From Amoeboaphelidium occidentale (Eukaryota; Aphelidiomycota; Aphelidea), in contig JALGPX010000003.1 in assembly GCA_023515795.1 (NCBI GenBank), positions 111,686 through 175,685 of the forward strand: a stretch of DNA of 64,000 nucleotides, written 5' to 3'. The translations under genes and the position numbers were made by a program. Below, piece after piece: positions 29,901-42,904 of the stretch. Under the pieces are notes generated by a model that was not told where the DNA came from, searched no databases, and saw nothing but the letters and a program-made list of their open reading frames with translations. Numbering within the stretch: position 1 is the stretch's first letter; every line of letters starts with the position of its first letter.

Positions 29901-32900
29901 TTAGATATCTACTGGTGCTACTCTGCAAAACGGACACCCTCCTTTCGATATCAAACAGTATTCAAAGTCCTCTGAATGAAAGAAATGTTCGCATGACTTG
30001 CACATTGTGATTTGAACACCAGGCAAAGCTTCTTTGTAGAATCTGGCCTTCATCGATTTCTTGCCGGGATTCTGTATGAAAACTTGATTTGGCTTGAACC
30101 CTCTCAATTGATCTGAATTTAGAATCTTTAAATTTCCTTGCCCCGAACGATTAGCAGTGTCTTTTTTGGTCGAATAATTAACAAGTTGTCCTCTCAGTAT
30201 ATTGATTGCATCAGATTCAGACACAGAAGGATCGATTTCGAATTCCACCAAGGCAAGGCTTTCAAAGGAATAGAATGCGGGTTGAAACTTCTCTTCACAG
30301 TTAACACACTTGATCCTGAATGTGGAATATTTTTCATCTTTTGAGCCACCGGTAGGTTTATGAAGGAGCGGATTCGCACTCCCACAATTCCAACAAAGTG
30401 GGATTATATCTTCTGAATCTTCTTGAGGATTATTCCGGCTATTTAAATATCCTATTTCAACTTCTTTTCTTAACCTCTTGCTTGTGACTGTACTTAACAA
30501 AAGCTTCTCGTATGCAATTTTTTCAAGACTAAAAGCTCCAACAACAGACGCGGTCTTTGCGAGAACGAAGAGAATAACATCAAGTTTGACATTTGGCGGT
30601 AAAGAAGACGGAAACCTTTCTCCTAACCAGATCTGCGCTGGAATCCACAAGCTTGCATGAAGTAGAAATCTACTCATTTGATAAAGCGATTCCGGCAAAA
30701 TATCAATGAATGGCTCAGTCGTATACCTGTAAACTGCATCGTAACAGTAATAAAGTTCCGCCATCGTGAGATATCTTTTGTAGTATCCAATATTCTCTGA
30801 TTCCAGAGCATTTAGTTCTTGCTTATCGTTCGGAACCATTGATAAAAACTCCTGGCAAAGCATCCAACAGCTGTGGGATACATCCAGGAATCGATTCTCA
30901 GCAGTAGCGATTTCTATCATATTTTTAAGTACTTTAATCGCTAGTTCGGGTCTTTTTGCTTTTTTGTAATTATCCAAAGCCTGTTCTACCTTATCATGAT
31001 GTATCAGCCAGTCTGCATAAGGCAAACAAACATTCTCGATTAGTTCAGGGTGAAGCTCGATTATTTTGAATGCGTCTTGCCATTCTTCTTTTTGAACGTA
31101 GAAATTAACAAGCTCGTCAATATTACCCATTTTAACAAGAATCTCAACGATTAAATCACTGTATTCACCAGATTCCCGCAAGTATTCGACACACTTGAAA
31201 AGAGCTCTGGTTTCTAATTTGCTTATCTTTCTAGCGAGGTTACGAAGATCTTCATAATGCTTATTTTGGCCGTAAACCACTGCTGCCTGATAAAAGTCAC
31301 CAAGTTCAACATAAGTTTGCGCTGCAGCCATAAAATCTTGCTTCGTCTCTCCCTCCTCTACTTTCTTTTTTAGCACTTCAGTTTCATTGACTCGAGAGGC
31401 TTCCGTTGCTTGCGCCGCCATATCCCACATCTTCAACTCAGTGTAAATATCTGCGGCCTTCTGAGCTTCTCCGCCCTTCTTGAATAACTTGGCAGCATCT
31501 TCATGATTCCCTTCGTGTTGAAGAACTTCAGCAAGTCGAACCTCGGGATTAGCAGGGCTTTGGTTTAACTGAAATTCTTTTATAAGTTGTAAATGTTTCA
31601 GGTCTCTAATTCTTATGAAAGATTTCTTGGCTACTTGCAATTTTGAGTCTTCTAAAGCTTGTACTGCAAGTTTGTACCAGTCATAGTCGGTCACCCCGAG
31701 ACAACCGATTTGATAAGCTCTTTGAAAGTCTTTTTGTTGAATGTACAGATCCATAGACGCCGATTGAGGCACATCCACAGAAACCATCGCTCCAGCGTTT
31801 AAACAAAAGATCTTGGAACCTTTGAAACCAACAACAAAACCATTTAGTTTTTGAGAATGTGTTGGAAGTTTTCCTGCTTTAATATAGAGATTACCGTTTC
31901 CAGAAAAACATAGCATTTCATCGTGTTCTGTGTTCCATGCCAAACTCGTCGCTCCAGTCTCTTTAAAAAGCTGTTCTCTAGTCGTCAAATTATACGCCAT
32001 GCAGTTTCCATGCTCGTCTACCACTGCCAACTTTGTGCGGTCTTGATTTAAATCCAAACACCTTATAGATCCGTTTAAACTTAGTAGGGGAACAGGTAAT
32101 GGATTATTAAGATAAATTAAAAGTATTTGGCCATTCTTCAAGCCAATTAATAGACCTTCTTTTCCCTCGGGCCCTCCAATAACCTTGATGTATCTTATAA
32201 GAGCATCTAAAACCCATTCTCTTTCCATCTCGCCATCAACTGATAACATCTGCAGCCGCTTTTCTAGACAGAGAACTATGTTTTTTGTCGTCACCACAAG
32301 AAGGTTACAGTCTACTTTCTTGATCACTTTGTCTTTCAAAACATATTGAATTTCTTCACTGTTCTCTGTAGAGCTGCGCTCATAAATCAAAATTCTATCG
32401 GATAGCTGAATAGCAAGACGATGCCGAAATATAGCCACTTTTTTAACATGATCTCTGCATTTGATCCGATATCGATGGTCTTTGGAAAGGTCCTGAACAA
32501 CAACATCTGTCATGTTCTCTCGAAAAGCATAAATATCTTGATACAGTCCATGTACCGTGCTAAAATTTATCTGATACAAAGATAAAGTCCCTTCGTTTGT
32601 TCCAACGGCAACAACATTGCTTTTGGGCTTAACTTTACAGGACCATATCCATGATCCACGATCGCAAACGTTCCCTATCTTAACATTCTCGTTTGTCCAT
32701 AGGGTGACTTTTCCATCTGACCCTCCAATTACGAACAAATCACCTGACGGCAGCATGTCAACACAGTTTGGATCTGATGTTAAAACCTTGTCTTTAAGAA
32801 TCTGTTCCCCATTTGCTTGATACTGTGCTAGGTTCTGATCCCAGTCAACTACGGTTAGCTTTTCAGAATCTACGGCTGGAGACCATGCGAGCGACCAAAT

Positions 32901-33428
32901 AGGCTCTTTGCGTTCAATTTTCACCAATTCGTCTGCATGCCTGTTTCGGATGGAGATCGTACCATTAAACATCCCAATTGCAAAATACTGGCCTCCAGAA
33001 GCCCAGCCACAACTGACTATTCTTGATGATACTTTATACTTGCTCACTGATTTCTGTTCCGGAGACCACAACCCGAAGTCTGATGAAGCACATGATAAAA
33101 CCTGTCCATTAACAGGATTATGAGATAAACATTGCACTGCATCAGAGTGACTGTATCTTACTAAGCCCTCAAAATTGGCTGCCCAAATGATCACAGTCTT
33201 ATCTGCTCCCCCGCTCGCAAAACGTTTACCATCACTATTGTAATCAATGGAGTACACTTGATCCTTGTGTGTTTTGAGTGTCTCAAGAAGCTCACCATTC
33301 GAAGTATTATATACAAGGATTACTGAACCGCAACATGCAAGAAGTTGGGTTCCATCTGGTCTGAATGTTATCGAATATATTGGCTGCTTGTTATTCTCCT
33401 TATCAATAATCTTCTCTGTCCATAACAA
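29901..33428 (-). CDS. IFT122: IFT122, intraflagellar transport A subunit
   Basis: A single uninterrupted frame encodes 1175 aa. Two WD40 propellers fill ~1-560 (e.g. HKDQVYSIDYNSDGKRFASGGADKTVIIW). Helical TPR-like repeats follow (~580-950) with AAKLFKKGGEAQKAADIYTE. The end has zinc-binding cysteine pairs (CWNCGS, CVNCEEKF, and CKSCEHFFHSEDFEYC...CPFC), all as in IFT122/WDR10. IFT122 is a core IFT-A protein for retrograde transport and for entry of membrane proteins into cilia. It is strong evidence that the organism builds a flagellum. Lack of introns is notable given that most neighbours have them. Confidence 0.97.
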   Translation of the reverse strand: MLWTEKIIDKENNKQPIYSITFRPDGTQLLACCGSVILVYNTSNGELLETLKTHKDQVYSIDYNSDGKRFASGGADKTVIIWAANFEGLVRYSHSDAVQCLSHNPVNGQVLSCASSDFGLWSPEQKSVSKYKVSSRIVSCGWASGGQYFAIGMFNGTISIRNRHADELVKIERKEPIWSLAWSPAVDSEKLTVVDWDQNLAQYQANGEQILKDKVLTSDPNCVDMLPSGDLFVIGGSDGKVTLWTNENVKIGNVCDRGSWIWSCKVKPKSNVVAVGTNEGTLSLYQINFSTVHGLYQDIYAFRENMTDVVVQDLSKDHRYRIKCRDHVKKVAIFRHRLAIQLSDRILIYERSSTENSEEIQYVLKDKVIKKVDCNLLVVTTKNIVLCLEKRLQMLSVDGEMEREWVLDALIRYIKVIGGPEGKEGLLIGLKNGQILLIYLNNPLPVPLLSLNGSIRCLDLNQDRTKLAVVDEHGNCMAYNLTTREQLFKETGATSLAWNTEHDEMLCFSGNGNLYIKAGKLPTHSQKLNGFVVGFKGSKIFCLNAGAMVSVDVPQSASMDLYIQQKDFQRAYQIGCLGVTDYDWYKLAVQALEDSKLQVAKKSFIRIRDLKHLQLIKEFQLNQSPANPEVRLAEVLQHEGNHEDAAKLFKKGGEAQKAADIYTELKMWDMAAQATEASRVNETEVLKKKVEEGETKQDFMAAAQTYVELGDFYQAAVVYGQNKHYEDLRNLARKISKLETRALFKCVEYLRESGEYSDLIVEILVKMGNIDELVNFYVQKEEWQDAFKIIELHPELIENVCLPYADWLIHHDKVEQALDNYKKAKRPELAIKVLKNMIEIATAENRFLDVSHSCWMLCQEFLSMVPNDKQELNALESENIGYYKRYLTMAELYYCYDAVYRYTTEPFIDILPESLYQMSRFLLHASLWIPAQIWLGERFPSSLPPNVKLDVILFVLAKTASVVGAFSLEKIAYEKLLLSTVTSKRLRKEVEIGYLNSRNNPQEDSEDIIPLCWNCGSANPLLHKPTGGSKDEKYSTFRIKCVNCEEKFQPAFYSFESLALVEFEIDPSVSESDAINILRGQLVNYSTKKDTANRSGQGNLKILNSDQLRGFKPNQVFIQNPGKKSMKARFYKEALPGVQITMCKSCEHFFHSEDFEYCLISKGGCPFCRVAPVDI

Positions 33429-35411
<1,983 letters not shown>

Positions 35412-35453
35412 ATAATTAAGAAATCATGTGCTTGTAATTAAACGAAAAAATAT

Positions 35454-36902
35454 TTATGAAAATCTTGCATTTACTTTCTCCGCGAATTTCATGAGATCGA
35501 ACTTTGTGCAAACTCCAATTACCCATTTGCAGGAATCATCCGTAACAAAAGCGACACTGTTCTTCTCAAAAAACCTTGCAAGATCATCCAACTTAGTCTC
35601 CAAAGTGACTGGAACATAGCGTTTCTTTTCATTCTTGTTTCTTGATTGCCATTGATACATCCATTTGTAAACTGGATCGTCCAGTGCAGCTTTAGATCTC
35701 AAAGACTGCAACTGTGCCAATGAAACGAAACCAATTAATTTTTTATGCTCATTAACAACAGGAAGCTGATCGAAGTCCCTTTCCATCATGCAGTTAAGTG
35801 CCTCAATGATTTTTGTATCTTTCTCAACAGATATCACAGGAGGAAGGTCGAGATCCGCAACCATGTACGGAAATACGTTATCAAGTTTCTTATTTATAAA
35901 TTCGTTTTCAATTAACCAGTGATAATTTAAAAGAGTTGATGGGTAAAGTAAACTAGAATCTTCGCTAATGCATAATGCTTTGAGGCTATCTCCTTTTGGG
36001 TTTGAGTATTTGATTGCAGCATGAACAACCGCACCAGTACTTGAACCGCATTGTAATCCTGCATCATCCAACAACATTCTAGTTGCTTTAAATGCATCGA
36101 AATCTGAAACAAATACAATATCGTCGATAACGGAAGGAATTGGCTCCGGAGGGTTTCTGTGATGACAAAACATTCCCTCGATTCTTGATGGGTGAGGTGA
36201 ATTGATTTTAGAAGCGTTATTTCTAAATGAATTCTCGGCACATACTCCGATAATTCTCAAGTCTTTCAACTTTTTCAAAGCCAAAGACAATCCTGCAGCG
36301 ACTTTCATAGATTCAACCGGTATGAACGCGTAGCTAAGATCATTAATTCCTTGTTTCAACAGTTCCGAAGCAAATATATCATAAGCAGAGCTGAAATCGT
36401 AGTTCTCTTCGTCCAATAATACCGCGCCTGTAATCTCTTCGCATAACCGGTTTGCTACACCAAAGCAAGATTCTGGCGATGATACAGGGGCATTCCATGG
36501 AGTTCGAAGAACCTCAACGCCATACGATTTCAATAGTTGCAGCTTGTCTTCACCCACTTGTTCAGGAACCACCAGAATTATTCGAACTTGATATTTTTTA
36601 ACCATCGGAACCAAGCTAAGAGCTAATGCACCAGTTGTTGGAAGCACAAGCGTCGTGTTGCTTCTCAATAAACCTCTTTCTTGTAAATCTTTTAATATCA
36701 CTTTAGCCAAACGATCTTTAAATGAGCCATACGGATTAAATCCTTCGCATTTAACCAACAGCTTGCCGGAAACTCCGGGCGCATGATTCGATATGTCGAG
36801 CACTGGTGTATTGCCAATTAGATCTACAGAAATTGAATTTAGATAAGTCAGGTATGCCTTTTGTAGAAATGTTTAAATACCTGTTACGTTACTGACAGTC
36901 AT
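35454..36902 (-). CDS. Cystathionine beta-synthase-like protein with degenerate PLP site
   Basis: Exons 36881-36902 and 35454-36823 join across a 57-nt intron to give 463 aa, starting MTVSNVTDLIGNTPVLDIS. The order matches CBS: a fold-type II PLP domain (1-~330) followed by two CBS domains (~345-460; DFDQLPVVNEHKKLIGFVS). The cofactor lysine is kept in GSFKDRL (Lys 43). However, the SGNTG cofactor loop has become PTTGALALS (~69-77), and the GTGGT phosphate loop is replaced by PVESMKVAAG. CBS normally condenses serine and homocysteine. Loss of both loops suggests weak or no PLP catalysis. The frame is intact, so the protein is probably expressed, perhaps as a regulator. Confidence 0.85.
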
Positions 36903-36982
36903 CAAGAGTCTCTTCAACAAAAAGCTTAGAAGGTTGTTGTATTTTTGAATTCAATCGTTGCCGCAAAGCCAATTACTAAATA

Positions 36983-37669
36983 ATGTCCTCAGAATTGTGC
37001 CCAGTTTACGGTAATACACAGGCAAATATGCTTCTTACTTCTGTAGCCCCATTTTTTGGAGCATTAGGAACAGCTTGTGCTGTCGTATTCACAAGTAATT
37101 ATAACGACTTTAGAGTGGATTAACATCAAAACGTCAATAGGTTTCGGAACCGCTTACGGAACTGCAAAGGCCGGTGTTGGCATTGTCTCTATGGGTGTTA
37201 TGAGACCTGATTTGGTTATGAAGTGTTCTGTTCCTGTCGTCATGGCTGGTATTATCGGTATTTATGGTTTGGTCGTATCTGCCTTAATCGCTGATCAACG
37301 TAACTGAAATTCGCTTGCATTGGGAATTATTTACATCCTTTACTTTAGTTTCGATTAATTTGACTCTCTACGCTGGTTTTATTCAGTTGGCTTCAGGTTT
37401 GAGTGTCGGTTTGGGAGGTTTAGCTGCTGGAATCGCTGTCGGAATAGTCGGCGACGCTGGTGTCAGAGCTGTAGCCCAACAACCTCGTGTCTTTGTAAGT
37501 TTCAATAATGAAGTATCTTATATATTAGGTTGGTATGATTCTTATCTTGATTTTTGCCGAAGTCTTGGGTTTGTATGGGCTGATTGGTAATATCTCGCTT
37601 CAGGCAATTTAATCTTTAGTGTCCCTTATTTTAAATACAAAGTCTGGTGATAACAAGAGTTGCGCATAA
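36983..37669 (+). CDS. VMA3: V-type ATPase proteolipid subunit c
   Basis: Six exons join in frame: 36983-37010, 37047-37094, 37141-37299, 37349-37494, 37529-37586 and 37620-37669 (162 aa; introns of 36, 46, 49, 34 and 33 nt). The result is the classic four-helix proteolipid: [70 protein letters not shown], and the proton-carrying glutamate in [15 protein letters not shown]. Subunit c forms the rotor ring that pumps protons into vacuoles. Every splice restores a conserved residue, so the model is firm. The gene has the densest introns in the window: five in 687 bp. Confidence 0.96.
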
Positions 37670-37774
37670 TAAAGTTATGACATGTTATCTTGTTTGGCTA
37701 TTTTTAAGGCTACGAGAAGTGTTAATCGTCTTGTTTTGTGAAGTTTCGGTCAACTCGTAACTTCAGACTCCAAT

Positions 37775-39801
37775 ATGATCAGATCGGCCTTTCGTCATTA
37801 CCAGAAACATCTACAGGTTGGTCCTAGAAGACTAATTCAGAAAAGATTCGGCTCAGGAGGGGGCACAGAGCACGGGAAGAATGGCAAATTCATGCTACCG
37901 GAGGAGATACCATCAAATTATCCTTACGGTGTCGTAAGCTCAATTACTTTGCTAACGATATTTGCGCTCACTTTACCTCCTGCAGACTTTTACCCTTTTG
38001 CTAAGAAAGCTGGTAAATTTAAATGATGATATTGCTTAATTTTAGGTCCTGCTGGGGAGAAGTATCACAGCAAACATACTAAATTAGTCACTGGAACTTC
38101 TGAATTAGCAAAAAGTAACGATTTAAAACATGCGGAACGTGAAATCGAAGTATCCTCATATGTTGCAACTGAACAGGAGCCTATTGAGAATATTGAACCT
38201 GTTGTACCTTCAGAGGACGAAGCTGTTCCTGAGCAAGCGCACAGTGTTAAAGAGTCTGTTCCTACTGAAAAGCCTAGTCATGATCTTATCAAGGCAAAAT
38301 ATGTTCTTGTCGGAGGTGGAGCAGCTAGCTACTCAGCAGCAAAGGCAATATATGATAGAGAGCCTAATGCAGATGTTCTTATAGTATCAAAGGAAGATCA
38401 CCCGCCTTACATGCGTCCTCCGTTGTCGAAAGAACTTTGGTTCTCCGAGAATCCTTCTGAGCTTAAGTTTAAAGATTGGGCAGGTACTGAAAGAGAAGTC
38501 GTACTGCTTCCTGTCGATGAATACAATTCTGATTTTGATACCGTCGTGCCAAAGAAGTCAAAATTATTGTTGGGACATGCAGTTAAGGAAATTGATGTTG
38601 ATGCCCATGTCTTGGTTCTAGATAATGGAAGAAAGATTAAATACGAGAAGGTTCTTCTTGCGACAGGAGGGACTCCTAAAGTTTTAAAATGGGTGAAGCA
38701 ATTGCCTGAAGATTTGAGAAAGCATTTTTCCACATTCCGCGACATTGATGACCTTAAAAAATTAGAACAAATTGCACGGCAAGGCAAGAATATTGTCATT
38801 TACGGCGGAGGGTTTTTAGGTAGCGAGTTAAGTTGCGGTTTGGCTAGATTCGGAAAGAAGTTCGGCTCTAAAGTAACTCAGGTATTCACAGAGGATGGAA
38901 ACATGGGACTTGTTTTCCCTAAGTACTTATCAGCCTGGACTACAAGAAAAGTTTCTGAAGAAGGAGTTGTAGTGAAGCCATCAAAACAGATATCCCAAGT
39001 CTCTCTGAGCGACAGTAATTCATTGAATGTCCATCTTAGTGATGGCTCGATTATTTCAGCAGATCATGTTGTCCTTACAGTCGGTATTGAACCTGCAGTC
39101 GATTTTGTTAAGAACTCTTCATTAGAATTAGATTCTACAAGAGGCGGGATACTTGCAAATGCTGAATTAGAAGCAAGAAAGGATGTGTTTGTGGCTGGAG
39201 ACGTTTTATCATATCATGATGTTACTTTGGGTAGAAGAAGAGTTGAACACCACGACAATGCTGTATTGTCTGGTAGAATCGCTGGAGGCAACATGACTGG
39301 CATGTCAAAGGCTTACAAACACCAGTCTATGTTTTGGTCTGATTTAGGCCCCCAAATTGGATACGAGGCTGTTGGCATATTAGATTCATCTCTTAAAACT
39401 GTTGGTATTTGGGCAAAAGCTACTCCAGCTGATACACCTCAAGCTGCTGTTGCGGAAAATCCCTCAGACATAAGGATTGCCGAAGTTCAAACGTTGAAAG
39501 ATTCTTCCGATAAATTGGGATCTGAACCTCACCAAACGCAAAGCAATGAGAAAGCTGAAGTCGCTCAATCTGCAGAAGCAAATGCGGCAGAAAACTATGG
39601 AAAAGGAGTCGTGCTTTACTTGAAAGATGATGTTGTCGTCGGGGCGGTAAGTTGAATGATCTTTTCTCTAACAATGTCTAGCTCCTTTGGAATATGTTCA
39701 ACAGAACAAATGTCGCGCGAAAGCTCATTCAAGAAAAGTCAAAATTGACAGATGTGGCGTCCATGGCTGCTCTATTCAAAATTCACGAGAATGACCACTG
39801 A
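37775..39801 (+). CDS. AIFM1: Apoptosis-inducing factor (AIFM1-like) mitochondrial flavoprotein
   Basis: Exons 37775-38012, 38046-39646 and 39682-39801 join across introns of 33 and 35 nt to give 652 aa. The N-terminus is basic, like a mitochondrial targeting peptide, then has a membrane segment (GVVSSITLLTIFALTLPPADF). A Glu-rich linker follows. The FAD motif VLVGGGAASYSAAKAI lies at ~165, then the AIF signature PYMRPPLSKELWF, a second nucleotide-binding motif VIYGGGFLGSELSCGLA at ~330, and a C-terminal domain ending LWNMFNRTNVARKLI. AIF is an NADH oxidoreductase of the intermembrane space that supports respiratory-complex assembly. A 55-residue Ala/Glu-rich insertion lies near 555-610. Confidence 0.94.
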
Positions 39802-39814
39802 ATAGATCAAACTA

Positions 39815-40992
39815 TCAAGCATCACTATTTGTAGTTTTAGTTTTTGGAGGTGATGATCTGGGCGTCGTAAATGAAATTTTTTGAAACTTGTCTTTGCCGT
39901 ACTTTCTTGCGACCGCTAGATTGCTCCCATTCCCGAAGCTCGAAAGCCATAAATCATGAATTTGACGAATGCATGGAGTTAGTTCAGAGAAAGAATATCC
40001 GAAATGAGACTTAAATGAGCTTGGCCAATACTCCTTTCTGAATGTGTGCAGAGCTAAAACAACGCATGATGCAGCAATGCAAGAGTAATTATGACAGAGA
40101 AGGTCGTATTCACACATGCTGAGCTCCGCAAAGAACATTGCCAGTACTGGAACTTTTGAGTTTCCTTCTTGAAATGGTTTTGAGATATGTAAGAACCACT
40201 TAATGAATACCCCAGTAGTGGCAACATTCAGGTCAAATTTCTAAATGTTAATTCCAATTCGAAATTAAAGATACCAAGCAATCTAATACACAAGCCTCCA
40301 TTGCCAGTATGTCTTCTATGTTACAATAATCTTTGCAGGTTTCTCTTAATTCTTCTAAAGTACATGGTGAAATTTCTTCGTATTTAGCTGCGATAAATAG
40401 ACATGCTGCTCCGACTAATTGCAATCGCTTCTTCGGAACATTCTTCTTACTGAGAAACCTGTCCAAGTAATTAATCGAAAGGAAGAAGGTTTCCGTATCG
40501 AAAGCGAAATCTTGGCAGAGTTCCTGAATCCAGTCGACCACGATGGTTCGCATCATAGGCGTCGTTTCCCTCTGCTTGTTCACATAATTGGACGATGGTT
40601 TAAACTTGATCTCCAGTTGTTTCAAGTGCGAAAATATATCTTCATCGTATTCTTCACTCTGATAATCTGGTTCAGCAGTGTCTGAGTTTCCTTGGTGTGA
40701 GTTTGGAAGCGATGAAGGCTAAAGCTCAAGCAGCAACCATATGATCATTTACCCTTCCCGTTAAAGCCAACTTTTGAAATATCGTCTTCAGACCATTATT
40801 AGATGTGCTTTTCTTTAAAGCATTTTCATCTGCTGAAGGCGTATTCTGTTGGATATTGGTAATATTCCTTAAGGGTTCCTTTTTGGATCTTTTGATATTA
40901 TGGCCTTGATCTGCCGTTGTAACCATCTGGCTTTCCTCCAACTTATTCGCAGTTGACTCAGTAGCCCTGCTAAACCTAGAGAACTGAAACAT
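39815..40992 (-). CDS. Mitotic-type cyclin (A/B)
   Basis: Exons 40753-40992, 40275-40718 and 39815-40240 join across two 34-nt introns to give 369 aa. The first cyclin fold has MRTIVVDWIQELCQDFAF, ETFFLSINYLDRFLSK and KRLQLVGAACLFIAAKYEEI; the second starts KFDLNVATTGVFIKWFLH. These are A/B-cyclin hallmarks (MRxIxVDW, KYEEI). The N-terminus is polar with possible degradation signals (e.g. PLRNITNIQQ, a D-box-like R/L pattern within KKEPLRNIT is weak). Cyclins activate CDKs in S/M phases. A- versus B-type cannot be settled. Its stop is 13 bp past that of AIF, so the two genes are convergent and nearly touching. Confidence 0.9.
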
Positions 40993-41134
40993 TACTCAAT
41001 TGTGACAAATATTTTGTAAAGTAAGCCTGCGGTAAAAGATGCGAACAAAACGATCAAACAGGTGTAAAACTTTTATGAGGCTTCATGTCACTTTGAACGA
41101 GCATAGCTTTATGACTTTGAATGGTGTAACAAGG

Positions 41135-42567
41135 TTACTGAGAGTGAGTGTAGAATACACAAGTCTTGCTGAAGCCGTTGAATGTAGATGAAGCGCAACA
41201 TGTGTAAGCCCCCATCTCTTTATACAACAGCCAGTCACCGACATCAAGTTGCGGCAGATAAGTCTCCTTGTTAATCAAGTCAATACTGTCACATGTAGGG
41301 CCCCAAACACTTGATCTGCAGCGAGAAAGAGTCGATTCGTCTTTGACGGGTTCGCCATAACAAGTGAGTACAGCGGGAGTGACAACAGCGTGATCAAATA
41401 GAATGCAGTTAAAAGATCCATAAACGCCGTCATTAACGTAGTACATGTAAGAGGTTTGACCATCTTCCAAGGGCACGGTTCTTCTGGCGGTGACGTTGAC
41501 AACCAAATGGAAAGCAGCTGCGACAAAATAGCGCCCTAATGAATATAAGCATGGTCGACAGATTGAAAATTCTTACCTGGTTCAGCAATTACACGAACAT
41601 TCTTCGGAAATAGCTCGTCAACAACATCTCCAAGGACAGTAGCAACATCTTCAAAAGTAACGGCGGCTCCGGAATTACCAGGAAAGCCCCCACCAACGTC
41701 GAGGAGAGTCATTTCATATCCAACTGATGCTGCTTGATCAAAAACCGCCCTCGCAGAAATGACTGCATCTTTGAATGCTTTTGCACTCATACATCCACTT
41801 CCTACATGAAAACTGACACCAATAACATCCAAGTTTAGCTCCTTCGCCAGCTTCAAAAGATCGTGTGTAACATCTAATGAAGCGCCGAATTTGGCCGATA
41901 AACGACAAACAGCCCCAGAATCATCAGTAATAATACGGAGAACTAATTTAGCATTTGGAAAGAAACGAGAAATCTTGTACAACTCTTCTTTGTTATCAAA
42001 AGTCATCATCTTGACATCAACTTTAGCAGCGTGCTTAATGTAAGATGCTTGTTTGCAAGGATTAGCGTAAATGATCTTGGCGGGATCAGCACCTAGCGAA
42101 AGCATAGTGTCAATTTCAGTTCTTGACGCACAGTCGAATCCTATACCCAAAGATACCATCTTTTTTAAGACCATTGGATCTGGGTTGCATTTAATTGCAT
42201 AAAACGGTTCGATTCGAGGGAGCAACCTTCTCCATTTCTCTAACTGACGATCGACAACAGCCAAGTCAGCGACGAGGAAGGCATCTCCTTCATGCTCAGT
42301 GTGGCCAACTTTCCAGTTAATGAAATCTTCTGGAGTGCAGCTTAAAACATATTTTGATAACTCTGCCGTCTGATCTGAACCATCTAGCATTGCCATGTCT
42401 GTCTCATCGATAGGACTAGTGACCCCTTGAAAACGACCAACATTGTTGAAAGCCTTAAGAGGTTCAACAGGAGGAGAAGGGAAATCTTCTTGTGCTTTGA
42501 ACTGCTTCAATATGTCTTGCTCAAGTTGAACGACTTCGATGTTGTGGCTGGTGCGAGTAATTTTCAT
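41135..42567 (-). CDS. ODC1: Ornithine decarboxylase
   Basis: Exons 41577-42567 and 41135-41535 join across a 41-nt intron to give 463 aa. The PLP lysine lies in PFYAIKCNPDP (Lys 126), with GFDCASRTEI, VSFHVGSGCM, LDVGGGFPG, the spliced AEPGRYFVA, and the catalytic cysteine in WGPTCDSID. This is the full set for eukaryotic ODC, which makes putrescine from ornithine and commits to polyamine synthesis. The N-terminus is ~55 residues longer than in human ODC. No antizyme-type frameshift is seen. It diverges from TYW3 across 337 bp. Confidence 0.97.
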
Positions 42568-42904
42568 AATACAGCAGGACCTACTCTGTAAACCAATTCA
42601 TATTAGGTTTTACACATTTATACAGGCTTACCAAGCTTGGTTTGATGTTGATAACAAAATTAATAAGATTAGGTTGAGTTTGATGCCTTTAAATATACTG
42701 GAGCTTGAGGTCGAAAAAGTGACGCAACTTTCAACCAATGATAAGACACACGATTCAAAAATGGTTTAAATCGCCACAAATTTCTTAATTTCGAGATATT
42801 TTTGAAGCTCCGACGGTTGCAAAATCTTTTTCAGCCTTTGCAGATCTTTTGTGGCAAAGGTTTAGCGGAGTTTCGTTTCTGTGTGAGATTTGACGTGATT
42901 GAAA
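42568..42904. promoter_or_regulatory. Divergent promoter region between ODC and TYW3
   Basis: This 337-bp region holds a CCAAT box (42735-42739) and a TATA-like TTTAAATATA (42688-42697) on the plus strand. It also has a 28-codon ORF (ATG at 42683) that could be an upstream ORF of either transcript. I see no larger gene. Confidence 0.35.
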
